DNA of 64,000 nucleotides from Chrysomallon squamiferum (GCA_012295275.1 CM022665.1:43602152-43666151), one strand, 5' to 3'. Positions 48,441 to 59,200 are shown, numbered from the stretch's first letter. The notes: generated by a model from the sequence alone, not told the origin. A program made the numbers and translations.

Positions 48441-48899
48441 GTTGTTATTGCTATTGTTATTATTGTCAATATTATTGACTATTATTTATTTATTTCAATA
48501 GTTTTATTTTATTAAACTGTTTAATTCTAGATGATCCTTTGATGTATGTAACGTCTTCTTGATGTATTTAACTTCTAAATATCAAAAGAGGGAGAGGGAC
48601 ATTCCATAAACTTTTTTTTTCAACAACATCAAACTACATCTGTGGTCTAGATAGGCTTTTCTTGGTCCTCCCATCGATTGTTTTCAGTTTTCATTCTTAA
48701 AGCAACTGACAATGATCAAAGAAGATGAAGAACTGTTACGTAACAAAAGTAATTCTGTTACTTCTCATACACGTCATCAAATGATAAGCACGTGCTTTTT
48801 TCATCTTTCGTCAAGGTTAAGCCTTTTTTCGTTCACTTCCTAAATCCCTGTATAATGAACTTTTAATACATCTGAAATATAAACATTATCTTATTTTAA

Positions 48900-49500
48900 A
48901 GTCTTATTGTTAAAAAAAAAAACAACCCTTCTTACGTCCAAAACCTGCCCGAAGGCAGATGTATAGGATTGTAAAAGTTATTACACCGGTTCCGGTCACA
49001 ATAGCTTTAGCAGAACTATCCTCTGTTTCGTGTTTATTGTGGTTTTGTTTAAAAGAAAAATTTTGCTTAGAAAGAACTCTCCAGTTTAAGTACAGCATCT
49101 TGCTTGCAGTCTATCTCCATCAGATATCAGATAACCAGCGGGACAATGCAACATTACGTAAAGTTTGTTTACCATGGAAACCGAGCCGACCGTCTCATTA
49201 CTCGGCTGAATGGCCTTCGCGCGGTTACATCCACGGCAAGACCGACCAACCGATAATTCCCTGTTACAACAACCTGTCAAGTTATTTTTGCGCGGCTTTT
49301 CCTCTTCACCCAATTGTCTACTTCTGACAGACAGCCCATATTCCGTGGCCAAGTTTCTGTAGCGAAAGCAATTTTGTCTTGTAAATGTCCGAGAATTGTA
49401 TTGTATCGTTTCCTTTGTTCTTCCGCGAAACAAAAGCTTGGTAATGTTGCTACACACTGACTGACTGACTGATCAGGCCAGTAACTGACACTTGCAGATC
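48900..49500. promoter_or_regulatory. CpG-rich block with X-box-like motif; candidate promoter or enhancer
   Basis: Balanced, CpG-rich and non-repetitive. TTTACCATGGAAAC (49168-49181) fits the RFX X-box pattern RYYNYY-AT-RRNRAC at 13 of 14 positions. ATTACGTAAA (49151-49160) resembles a bZIP site. Frames of 122 codons (plus, 48959-49327) and 123 codons (minus, 49086-49457) overlap on opposite strands; neither has a domain I know. A real exon on one strand cannot be excluded. Confidence 0.35.
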
Positions 49501-50019
49501 CTTTGTAGAACGCAGTGAAATCTTTAAAACGATACTGTCGGTGTCTTTCAGAATGAGGAAATAAATGTAGTATAATTCTGAGCTAAATATTGGTAAGTAA
49601 AGTCGAAAACTGAGAAATAAAATTCCTTGTTAGAAGCAAGACACGCACACACACAAAAAACACACACACAGAATGATAAAGAGACTGAAAAAAAGAAAGT
49701 TTGTAACATTTATTCTTATCTTAACACCAAGAAGAAATGAAAATAAAAAATCAACGTAAAATATTTATGTAAATATGCATAGTCAAAAGTAAATAACAGT
49801 GTCTTTTAAAGATTTTCGGTATCTAAGCCATTTACATTTTACATTTACGGTATCGGCAAATGTTCGGGGAGTATATAACAACAAACGTATGTTGCTATGG
49901 GCACGATGTATTTCACAGATAAGCTGTCTGTAAACTAATTGTTCCACTGACTTCATAACAGTCCGCCCGGCATTCAAAGACTGACCATCGTCCAGATCCT
50001 ACGATATAAACAATACTCG

Positions 50020-50400
50020 ACTATGCAACGAGAGGGATATTAACCCACGACTGTGAAAATAGCCCGGGGTAGGGGCTGGCTGGATACCTACCCCCCTCCC
50101 CCGTCTGTAGTCTCTCCTTATCTTCTCATCAAAGACACAATTGGTAAGCAGGACACGGACGCATCTTTAAGCTGAAGTGTGTGTGTTTATAAGAAACGGC
50201 ACTCGCGGTTAATGAGTGTTTGTTGGTACTGAAAGGTTACGAGATAACATCGTATGATCGTCTCCCTGCTGTCTCAGCGCAGAGAGACACGCTGAAGGCT
50301 TTTTGTGTCCGTTTGAAATGCTTAATGACAATATAACTGCTTGGCCTTGATGCGTAATTTGTAGATCAATAGGTTCTCAGGAACCACTGGAGTTTTTTTT
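50020..50400. promoter_or_regulatory. balanced CpG-bearing block; candidate regulatory element
   Basis: Non-repetitive sequence with CTCATCAAAGACAC (TCF-like), CGGTTAATGAG, GCTTAATGACAAT and TGATGCGTAATTTG cores immediately upstream of a long CT array. Function is inference. Confidence 0.3.
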
Positions 50401-50440
50401 TTGGTTTTGATTTCAAGTATCTGTGAATAAATTGTGTTGT

Positions 50441-50441
50441 T

Positions 50442-50522
<81 letters not shown>

Positions 50523-50530
50523 TCCCTCTA
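50441..50530. repeat. (CT)n microsatellite
   Basis: About 38 CT units then CCCTCT variants. A TATG-rich stretch (50560-50770) follows. Confidence 0.98.
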
Positions 50531-51059
50531 CCTCTGTATATGTCTAACTTCGAAGTGTATTAGTTTAAATGTGTGTATGTAGTGTTTGTTCATGTGCGCA
50601 TTTAAATAATGTATGTATGAATGTATGTATGTATGTACCTTTGTATTTATGTATGTTTTTGTATGTTTGTATGTTTGTATGTTATCACTTAAGTTTGGAA
50701 ATGACGTAAGTATGTGTAAATGACATAAGTATGTGTATGTATGTATGTTTGTATATGATTAAATATGGCCATACGTGTATGATACTATGTGGGCATATGT
50801 GTTAAAGTATACATGTTCATACATTACATCCACGAATTTCTTCTGATTTTAGGAAACGTCATTGAACACCTTTTAATCAACTTACCAATACCATTCAACC
50901 TGTTGCATCCAAAATATTTGCTCTTCAAATTTAGACAAAAGAAAAAAAAACCCCAACAGAACTGTACAATACTGAAGTCTCTTTTTTCTTTTCTTTTCTT
51001 TTTTTTTCTTTTCTTTGTAAACACGTTCCTGGTGAGCAAGCCGGTATAACTGGGAAATG

Positions 51060-51330
51060 TGCGGATTTGGACACATTATAAAACGTGTCCCTAGCAGCCC
51101 GAGAGACACTTTGCGACTGCTTGCCACCGTCATGGCAACATGACGTGTCTAATATTGTAGGTGCTATATTTGCTGGGCAAATTTGAACGGTCGTATTTCA
51201 GCTGTGAGCGAGTGTTTGGAGAAACTGCTGTGGCATACGTCTGAAATTAAGACTTGTGGTTTTTCCGTTGTTTGCTGCTTGTGAATTACCTTTTGCGTTT
51301 GGGATGTGTTTGTGATTGGTAAATGTGATT
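51060..51330 (+). promoter_or_regulatory. TATA/X-box/CRE cluster; candidate promoter
   Basis: TATAAAA (51077-51083) lies in the loop of a GGACAC/GTGTCC dyad (51069-51090). ACCGTCATGGCAAC (51126-51139) fits the X-box pattern RYYNYY-AT-RRNRAC at every position, and TGACGTG follows at 51142. CGTCATG (51128-51134) and CATGACG (51139-51145) form a dyad with a GCAA loop over the X-box. No downstream exon is recognisable, so the promoter reading and its strand are inference. Confidence 0.35.
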
Positions 51331-51571
51331 TATATTTGAAAGTTTTGGACCTGTTTATTTTTTGATGCGTGCAGTTTGATTGGAATAATGATCAGAAATC
51401 CATCGTTTCTTCGTCTCTGAACAAAATAAATGAATGTCATTTCTGCTGATTTTGTTAACCAACCGTGTTAGAAGCTGAAAAACTACTTAAATAAAAACAA
51501 ACAAGCAAAAAAAAAAAAAAAAAGAAAAGGAGAAAATAAATAAAATTAAAAAATAAATAATAATAATTAAA

Positions 51572-51690
51572 AAAACAAATACTTGTAAACTCAAAGATTA
51601 TTTATTGTTGAAGGTTTAAGAAAGAAAAAGCTAAATATGTAGTTCATAACTAACACCATTCAGACAGAATTAACATGAGAAAAAAGACGT
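51572..51690 (-). mobile_element. dispersed element copy 1
   Basis: The reverse complement of this stretch matches 59255-59360 over about 100 bp. Shared phrases include TTTCTCATGTTAATTCTGTCT, AGTTATGAACTAC, ATTTAGCTTTTTCTTTCTTA and TTGAGTTTA, in the same order. Identity is about 80-85% by eye. Both copies adjoin TATG/ATAG-type microsatellite. No coding potential, no defined termini and no known family recognised. Confidence 0.85.
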
Positions 51691-51699
51691 AATGTGTAT

Positions 51700-51781
51700 G
51701 TGAACATATGTATGTATGTATCTATCTGTCTGTCTGTCTATATATCTATATCTCTGTCTGTGTATATATATATATATATTC

Positions 51782-51852
<71 letters not shown>
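51700..51852. repeat. (GTAT)n(TGTC)n(TA)n(GA)n compound microsatellite
   Basis: Successive GTAT, TCTG, TA (51764-51778) and about 34 GA units (51785-51851). Confidence 0.97.
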
Positions 51853-51853
<1 letters not shown>

Positions 51854-51949
51854 GAAAAATAAGACAAATGTTTTTTTCTTACAAAAGATAAATCTCTTTA
51901 TCACATTTTTAGTTTACAGTGCTTGTCACACTTCTGAGCTAAAACCCTA

Positions 51950-52520
51950 AACTGTGTGGACCAGGTCCGCGACACTGGAGTTATCTGTTACTCAACACGG
52001 GACGTGAATCACGGATGTAGCAGTGTGTGCACCAAAACGCTTATGCAAACGCACACAAGAACGCAATTAGACAACTTTTAACGAGTCTCGGCGCGGCCAC
52101 CCCTCGTTTCCTGTCGTCTTAACTTAAGCAAGTTCATCTATGCAAAGAAGACCGTCATCTGATTCGTCAAGCTTTGACGCGCATTTCTATCTCAAACAGC
52201 TCGGTTTCGGGGAGAATGCTCGGTCGGTCACGCACCATCGCGGTTCCTCATTCAGCGTGTGAGCAGAGGATTTCACTTGCTGCAGTCAGGGATTTGCTTG
52301 CTTCCTGTCTTGCAGTCGGCATCTCCTCCGATATGGCTTGTTTCGAACATTCCTCCGTCTCCGCTGGAGCATTCGGGTAATGGAGAGAGAGAGAGGCTCA
52401 CTGGCTGTGACGTAATCGTTGATGACGTTTTAAACAAAGGCGTTGTGGGCCGGACGCGCGAACTGGCGGAGCGTAAGAAACCTGCCAACACCTGAACGGC
52501 TGCCGGACTTTGTTCATAAT
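51950..52520. promoter_or_regulatory. CpG-rich island-like block; candidate promoter
   Basis: The most CpG-dense ordinary sequence of the window, for example around 52090-52110, 52180-52245 and 52445-52480. It has CRE-like TGACGTAA (52408) and TGACGTTTT (52423), and TTATGCAAAC/TATGCAAAG octamer-like cores (52042, 52140). Frames of 68-78 codons exist on both strands because the composition disfavours stops; none carries a domain I recognise. A first exon could be hidden here. Confidence 0.38.
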
Positions 52521-52524
52521 ACTG

Positions 52525-52791
52525 TACACAGACACACAGTCAGACAGTCAGACAGATAGATAGACAGACATATTACAGAGAATGAAAAAAAAAAAAAGAA
52601 AGACAGGAATATGCCATGCGCATGTATTTATGTATACAAACAAATATGAATACAAATGCACACACACACACGCCATACATACATAAATAAACCGGCACAA
52701 ACGTATACAAATACACAAACAACACACATTGTATATAAATATATACGTAGATACATACACTGTAGATAAATAAATACATATATAAACACAC

Positions 52792-52863
<72 letters not shown>

Positions 52864-53000
52864 AATATATATATATATATACACACACATAAATATATAT
52901 ATATATATATATATATACATACACGCACACACACATATACACATAAATACCTACTTAACTGCATATACACGAATACCATTCATATAGAGGCACACACGTG
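52525..53000. repeat. CAGA, (TA)n and CATA-rich simple-sequence region
   Basis: CAGACAGT units at 52535-52570, CATA/ACAC-rich sequence, then about 60 bp of perfect (TA)n (52801-52858) and a second TA stretch (52866-52916). Minus-strand frames of 104-143 codons here read as Tyr-Ile repeats and are artefacts. Confidence 0.95.
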
Positions 53001-53249
53001 CATACTAATACGTACACAGACGTACATAAGTACAGATATATTACGATAACTATTGAATATACATCCTATATTCGCTGAACCTTTTGTTAGATCTAGCAAA
53101 ATCGTTATTGTTAAAAGGATATCGACAAAAAGAAAATTTTACGAATTCTCAGTGATCATTGATGCATTATCTAACGTGTATTCTGTATAACATATTTTTA
53201 AACTGAGCTTAAAAATAATGACATATTAATTAATCCAATCCATCTGAAT

Positions 53250-54215
53250 TAATGTACCGTATTGTTCGAAATATATTTGATTTCTACGGTGTAACTTTGT
53301 TAGTGATCCCTGCTGAGAAAATAACCCATGTTATTAAAAGGTAATGTATATTAACTTATTTCTGCGTATCTGTTTCATGTAAAACTATATCAGTTCGAAG
53401 AATTCCTAATTTGTACGGTGTATCATATTTTTGACCCCTGTATAAAAATAACCCGATTTACATCAGAATGTTGCGTGTTTGTTTACGATGCGTATCGATT
53501 CATAATGTTCCTGATTTGTTCGGTGAAGCGTACTTTTGACCACCGAATACAAATAAACCAGTTTCATCATACCGGTGTATCTTATTTTTGACCCCCTGTA
53601 TAAAAATAACCCGCTTACATCAGAATGTTGCGTGTTTATTTACAGTACTTAACAATTCATAATGTTCCTGATTTGTTTAGTGGAGTGGGTTTTTTACAGA
53701 ATCACAGAATAAAAATAACCCAGTTACGTCATACTATTGTTTGTTTATTTGCAATACGTATCAATTCATGATATTTCGAAATCTGTAAGGTGTAAGTGAA
53801 TATTTGACTCTTACTTAAATAACCCATTTATATCCCAACGTATCTATAATCATGTAATATTGTAGCAATTCGTGCTTTTCATAATTTGAACGGTGTAACA
53901 TATTTTTGACCCCTGCATAAATTAACCCAGTTATAATTATTTTTCTCACAGTTGTTAAAGTGTTATTCGCGTCAACACTTGCAGTTCATAACTACAACGG
54001 TGCAGCGTATTTTTAAACCCCTGAATAAATTAACCCATTTATAATCATTCCACTCAGAATTGTTAGAATTTTTATTCACGACAACACTTGCAGTTCATAA
54101 TTAGTTCGGTGCAGAGTATTTTTTAACACCGGTATAAATTAACCCAGTTATAATTACTGCGCTCACAAGTGTTGTTTTTTTTTCTTCTTTCTCGACAACA
54201 CTTGCAGTTTGGCGC
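53250..54215. repeat. satellite-like tandem array, about 105-bp unit, about nine units
   Basis: A core CGGTGTAACATATTTTTGAC followed by CCCTGTATAAA and ATAACCCAGTTA recurs at 53287, 53416, 53521, 53573, 53678, 53788, 53891, 53998 and 54107, with spacings 129, 105, 52, 105, 110, 103, 107 and 109. One unit is half-length. Units 2-5 share CATCAGAATGTTGCGTG, while units 7 onward share CAACACTTGCAGTTCATAA, so two subtypes are arranged in blocks. A truncated unit ends the array near 54215. It contains no ORF. Confidence 0.95.
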
Positions 54216-54484
54216 TTGGTTCTCTGGCTCGATCTGATACTGATCTAAATATAGCCACTCATTAAAGCAATTACAATGATCGTCTAGAATTACATCTATA
54301 TATGTAGATATTGTTATAGTGTTCTCGGTTATTGTCCTGGAGGTCTTTTTATCGAAGCCAGCTGGTGCACTTTGAACAACAAACAATCTTAATAATTATT
54401 AAGAACTGAAGATTACCAAACAAAAAAAGCACTCATGTTGCCACGCACAAAACTGTAACAAACAACGTACTCACTAATTACGGT
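54216..54484. other. spacer, no gene seen
   Basis: A minus-strand frame (54123-54386) starts inside it and runs into the satellite; no domain. Confidence 0.5.
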
Positions 54485-54580
54485 TATTTATTTTTTATTT
54501 ATTTATTTATTAGTTTTTTTTAAATCCAAGTTTTTGGAGTTTTTAAATTTTTATTTATTTATTTATTTTAAATTTGATTT
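54485..54580. repeat. (TTTA)n tracts
   Basis: Two TTTA patches (54487-54520, 54549-54572). Confidence 0.88.
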
Positions 54581-54909
54581 TACGTTTATTAATCTACCTG
54601 TACACTTTTGTTTGTTTAATCTGTCGTTACACCATTATTAAAATTATCATTTCTAATATATATATTCAGGACAAGAGACACAATATAAAGAGAAAAACAC
54701 AGAGACAGACACTCGTACATAATTGATTTCTTCTCTCTTTGAAACATAAACATTGAATAATTTATACTGTTATGTTTTGGGGCACAAATACGACGACAAC
54801 GACCATAACGACCAGCATTGCTTTTGTACAACTATTACCACCACCACCATCATTAGCAAAGCACCTATTTACTACTATTTCTTCTTTGAACTACTGCTCT
54901 GGTACCAAA

Positions 54910-55022
54910 CCATTTAGTATTAATAATAAATTATTATTATGGAATATTAATAATAATAATGAGGAGGAGGAGGAGGATGACGATGATAACATCATCATCA
55001 ACAGCAACAATAATAATAATAA
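54910..55022. repeat. compound (AAT)/(GAG)/(GAT)/(ATC)/(AAC) trinucleotide array
   Basis: A succession of short trinucleotide blocks. The GATGAT ... ATCATC part can pair with itself. The 102-codon frame over it is not a gene. Confidence 0.9.
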
Positions 55023-55092
55023 AACTTCTTTGTTTTGTTACAAAAAGGTTTTGTCACGCTTCATTATTAGCAAAGGTTGAAATCTGGTCAAA

Positions 55093-55342
55093 TATTAGAA
55101 TGTAAGGTGCACTGGAATCTGGTCCACATGTTACAGATTGTACGTTATTTCACGTTACAAACAAGTACGTTATTTCACGTTACAAACAAGTACGTTATTT
55201 CACGTTACGAACACGGACGTTATTTCACGTTAAAAACATGTACGTCATTTCACGTTACGAACGCGTACGTTACTTCACGTTACAAGCATCTACGTTATTC
55301 CACGTTACAAACACGTACGTTAGTTCACATTACATTCTAATA
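55093..55342. mobile_element. TIR-bounded element carrying eight 25-bp repeats (MITE-like)
   Basis: Terminal inverted repeats TATTAGAATGTAA (55093-55105) and TTACATTCTAATA (55330-55342) are perfect over 13 bp and continue G-GTG/CAC-A with one mismatch. If the outer TA on each side is the target duplication, as in Tc1/mariner-type MITEs, the element is 246 bp between them. Inside are eight units starting exactly every 25 bp from 55141 to 55316, with the unit TACGTTATTTCACGTTAC followed by AAACAAG. Each unit has two ACGT cores 10 bp apart. No transposase is encoded. Confidence 0.8.
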
Positions 55343-55429
55343 ACAAGATGACATTTTATAAATGGCTAGTTAAACAAAGTGCCAAGGTCTTGCTATGTAA
55401 ACCTGTCTTTTATTTCGAATGTCGAAAAA

Positions 55430-55600
55430 TAAAATCTGTCTTAAATTGGAAACAAATGTCGCCTGTTTTTACCAATTGTGTAAGGCACAAATAGGAAACG
55501 TCTCGACCAACGTACGTAATTGGAGAGGCTGGAAACAAAAAGGTCAGTGTAAGTAATTGTCAGGTTCGGACGACAGTTGAAAAGGTCATTTCTGTATCAG
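55430..55600. other. balanced CpG-bearing spacer
   Basis: Non-repetitive stretch with GGCACAAATAGGAAACGTC and GTAATTGTCAGG phrases. Nothing further can be assigned. Confidence 0.3.
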
Positions 55601-55633
55601 GTAAAGTTTGATATGTTCATGGTGACATTCTGT

Positions 55634-55722
55634 GGAAAAAAAAAAAAAAAAAAAAAAAAAAGAAGAAGAAGAAGAAGAAAAAGAAGAAGAAGAAGAAGAA
55701 GAAAAGAAAGAAAGAAGAAAAG
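55634..55722 (+). repeat. 89-nt uninterrupted purine tract
   Basis: A26 followed by (GAA)n and GAAA units with no pyrimidine from 55634 to 55722. Such tracts can adopt H-DNA. The minus-strand reading gives a Ser/Phe run. Confidence 0.95.
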
Positions 55723-55749
55723 CAAGACATGAACAAATCCAGTAATTTA

Positions 55750-55799
<50 letters not shown>

Positions 55800-55874
55800 C
55801 TGTATATGTATTTAAAAAGGACAAGCATACAGGTATATTAAACATAATTATATGCTGTTATTTCTTTAGATTTG

Positions 55875-55910
<36 letters not shown>
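55750..55910. repeat. (TA)n(TG)n and (AT)n microsatellites
   Basis: (TA)n 55751-55775 joined to (TG)n to 55799, and (AT)n 55876-55910. Confidence 0.96.
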
Positions 55911-55912
<2 letters not shown>

Positions 55913-56129
55913 AAATATAGAAAGTTTTGTTTAAAAAACAAAACCAAGAAACGTCATTTCTCTAGTGTGAAACTTACGTTACATTAATATAATCACACAA
56001 ACAAATACACAAATTTTAATAACGTAAAACGTACTTAGTGAAAAACATAATTTTTCACTTACACATACATAACCACATTGTCTGGCTTACATTAAACACG
56101 AGTTAAAGTGGATCATACAAACACACATA

Positions 56130-56180
56130 TATGCCAAACACACACACACACACACAAACACACACCCACACACACATTCA
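56130..56180. repeat. (CA)n microsatellite
   Basis: Imperfect CA array. Confidence 0.9.
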
Positions 56181-56597
56181 AACTACGGATACAAATAACG
56201 CATAAAAACAACATTCATGTCCCAACAGAAACATATGAACACACACGGAAATTTGGCAAAATTTCCCCTAACCGTACACCTATGTCTACCTCTTTTTTTT
56301 TTTTTCTATCGTTATATTTTTTTCCTACAGTTGTATGTACGTCTTTTTAATATATTTACTTCCTTAATAAAGTAGAAACACATGTCAAAAAATGAACCCA
56401 TTGTTGCCCGTTGCATGTCCTCCGATTTTGGCTGGATTCCGAGATATAAACGGGACAAGAATAGAAACCTAATTGTTAAGGGACAAGAGATCCTGTCAGA
56501 GGTAAGTACAAGGATTATTTGTTGATGATCACACACAACTACAAAGTTTCGTGTCACGACAAAGGACGTGCTTATTAGATATCTGCGAGATATTAAA

Positions 56598-56830
56598 ATA
56601 TATATATATATATATATATATGTACTATTATTGTTGTTGTTGTTGTATTATTAATTTTTAATTATTATTATTATTTTTTTTTTTAATTATTATTATTATC
56701 ATTATCGTAATTTGTTATGTTCATCTTCATTATTATTATTATCATTACTATTATTATAAATTTTGTTATTATCGTTACTATTATTATTATTATTGTTGTT
56801 GTTGTTGTTGTTGTTGTTATTGTTGTTGTC
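56598..56830. repeat. (TA)n, (TTG)n and (TTA)n cluster
   Basis: (TA)n 56598-56621, TTG units 56630-56645, TTA/TTATTATCAT sequence, and about eight TTG units at 56794-56828. Confidence 0.93.
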
Positions 56831-56994
56831 GTAATCTGTTAAAACTATCTTAAATCTCGGACTGGGAAATACGTTTTCTATTCTATTCAGTTCTGTTGTG
56901 TTTTTAAAATGTGTTCCAAAGTAACTGCAGATTCAGTCATGCCTGTCCTAGATTCAGTAATGCCTCAGAATTAAGTTAATGTGAATTTATTTTT

Positions 56995-57045
56995 ATTTAT
57001 TTATTTGTTTGTTTGTTTGTTTGTTTGTTTGTTAGTTATTTATAT
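56995..57045. repeat. (TTTA)n(TTTG)n
   Basis: Three TTTA units followed by about seven TTTG units. Confidence 0.93.
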
Positions 57046-57139
57046 AGTTGCTTCGTTACTTAATTAGTACGTTTGTTTATTTGTTACATATCCGTACACA
57101 TACATTCTTTCATTAAGATATAGTGTGTGCGTATATACA

Positions 57140-57310
57140 TACACGCACACATACATACACACCTACATACAGAGATATATGAATGCATAATACATACATA
57201 CATACATACATACATACATACATACATACATACATACATACATACATACATACACACCTACATACAGAGATATATTCATACATAATACATACATATATAA
57301 ATAGATTCAT
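57140..57310. repeat. (CATA)n with 95-bp duplicated flank
   Basis: About 16 CATA units (57190-57250). CATACACACCTACATACAGA and AGATATAT occur on both sides, at 57154 and 57249, followed by CATAATACATACATA, so a 95-bp segment was duplicated with the microsatellite inside. Confidence 0.92.
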
Positions 57311-57487
57311 TTAACCATAACACATACATGTATATATTTTTTTTGTTCTTATCTTAGAAAAAGCCAGTGTGGAGAACAGTACTAAGACAAACGGAAATTA
57401 TATACACAAAATAATAGTTAGACTTATTTTATACCACGACCGCCACTTTAAAAAAACGTTACGTCTAGAAAAACAGAACATTGTTAG

Positions 57488-57709
57488 TTACAGTCGATTT
57501 GTGTGACGACATTTCAACAGTCATTGACCACGTGTATTTTATTACGTATTTTGAATTTGTTACGCGACTTGACGACTGTTCCACAATGTATTCTTTTGTT
57601 ACACATGATACAAGGGGTCGCGACCCTGGAATTAAAACTGATACAGCACCCGACGTCACGGGGTCACTTTTTAACCCTTTTGTTCCCCGATCGTCAAAAT
57701 CGACTACAG
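57488..57709. mobile_element. possible short TIR element with GGGTCGCGACCC palindrome
   Basis: CAGTCGATTTGTGTGACGA at the left (about 57491-57509) is matched in reverse by TCGTCAAAATCGACTA at the right (about 57690-57705), with a 3-nt gap. Inside lies the perfect 12-bp palindrome GGGTCGCGACCC (57615-57626). A poly(A) run begins directly beyond the right end. Frames of about 77-130 codons on both strands have no domain. A MITE-like origin is inference. Confidence 0.4.
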
Positions 57710-57710
57710 A

Positions 57711-57731
57711 AAAAAAAAAAAAAAAAAAAAG
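57711..57731. repeat. poly(A) tract
   Basis: A run of about 20 following the right end of the candidate TIR element. Confidence 0.93.
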
Positions 57732-58109
57732 ACTAATGGTGTTTTGTTTTATTATTGTTTTAAAAAAATAATAAAAAATAAAAAATGGACGATCTGAATT
57801 ACAAGAAGCATTGAAAAGCGATGAACCAGCGATGGTCCAAATTGTCACTGTTGACAAGAGTTGGAAGTCGTGTTCAATGAGTTGTTGTCGGATATCACAT
57901 ACGCCAGATTAAAATACGAACTTGAATGTCGCAAGAATGATGTAGCTTTTCTTTTGTGTGTGTGTCTGTCCTTCGGTTTTATTGGTGTTTGTTTTTTGTT
58001 TGATTTTAACATACACTATTTTCTCATTTTTTTTCTCTGTCCTTTTTCTCTGTCTTCCAAATTCTTTGCATTTCATTTTTTCGTTTCTTTCTTTCTTTCG
58101 TTGTATTAG

Positions 58110-58182
58110 TACAACTACTGCTTCTACTGCTGCCACTACTACTACTTCTGCTGCTACTGCTACCACTACCGCTGTTATTAAT
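58110..58182. repeat. (ACT/GCT)n trinucleotide array
   Basis: Mixed ACT, GCT, TCT and CCA triplets with a three-base period, similar in unit to the arrays at 8.1 and 61.6 kb. Confidence 0.88.
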
Positions 58183-58424
58183 TTTGATGTTCTTTTGTTA
58201 ATATAACCTACCAAATCGGGTCTATTACTTCATACGCTGAATCAGTCAAAAGATGTCTTGCATACGTTCTGTGCATGGGAAGGCGTATATAAAGGCTTGC
58301 TTGTTGCTAACTGGAAAGTGAACCAAACTATTCAGTTCTGATTTCCTTACAAATATGAACATTTAATGGTTACATAAAAACTGTAGTGGTCGTAATTGTT
58401 ATAGTAGTCGTAGTTGTATGTTTA

Positions 58425-58465
58425 TGTATGTATGCATGTACGTACGTTTACGAATGTATGTACCT
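58425..58465. repeat. (GTAT)n short array
   Basis: GTATG units with ACGTACGT insertions. Confidence 0.7.
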
Positions 58466-58529
58466 GATTAATAATAACCATTAATTTTTAAAATAAACAC
58501 TGAAATATCAAATATATTCATATTTTTCA

Positions 58530-58610
58530 CCTTTCTTTCTTCTTCTCCTTCTTTTCTTTTTTTTTTTTTTTCTTTCTTTCTATTCTAAACTTCTTTTTTT
58601 TTTTTTTAAA
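58530..58610. repeat. pyrimidine tract
   Basis: CTTT/T-rich pyrimidine sequence with a few A interruptions. Confidence 0.8.
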
Positions 58611-59033
58611 AATTTGTATCTCTTCAGAACCAATTTATAACAATAACTGGGTCACCGGAGCTTGGAGAAAAGAATAGCCTTTTATAGCGTTTTAATGCAT
58701 AAATATTACGCTTGATCTTTGACCAGGTCGCGAACCGTATTACCCCAGCACGAAAAAGAAGGCATTGTCTCTCAGGGGTGACTTTCTGTTAGAACTACGT
58801 GATTTATAATGACCAGGTGAAACCAGAAACATTCTGTAGTTAACCAACTCCGCTCGAAAATTCTCGTTTTACCAGCACTGGGACCATTAAGTGAAATGGA
58901 TACAGAGATATTAAAACTGGATTGTAGCAATAAAACAACAACAACGAAACAAAACAACGGTTTAGGTTATGTTTGGAACATTTAATTAAAAAAAAAAAAT
59001 GACACTCAATTTCCGTTAGGGATGATCAGCGCT

Positions 59034-59200
59034 CGCGCGCACGCGCACGCGCACACACGCACGCACACGCACAAACAGACACACAATGAAACATACTCTC
59101 GCAGACACAGACAAATACTCGCGGATAGACACTCGCATACGGACACGCACACACACGCACGCTCACAGTGAAACATACTCTCGCTTACACAAATACTAGC
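59034..59200. repeat. CpG-rich (CGCA/CACG)n array with 82-bp duplication
   Basis: 59034-59073 alternates pyrimidine and purine for 40 nt without a break and includes about ten CpGs, a strong Z-DNA-prone composition. Beyond it TGAAACATACTCTCGC occurs at 59087 and 59169, showing that an 82-bp segment was duplicated. Confidence 0.92.

Noticed and set aside
48959-49457. Opposite-strand frames of 122 and 123 codons
   Set aside because: They overlap each other and lie in CpG-rich balanced DNA where stops are rarer; neither has a domain I recognise. Kept only as a possible hidden exon.
52548-52979. Minus-strand frames of 104-143 codons
   Set aside because: Tyr-Ile and Cys-Val repeats produced by reading (TA)n and (CA)n in several frames at once.
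54772-55080. 102-codon forward frame with Glu/Asp/Asn runs
   Set aside because: Direct reading of the compound trinucleotide array.
57465-57857. 130-codon minus-strand frame and two forward frames
   Set aside because: Overlapping on both strands, broken by homopolymer-coded runs, no domain.
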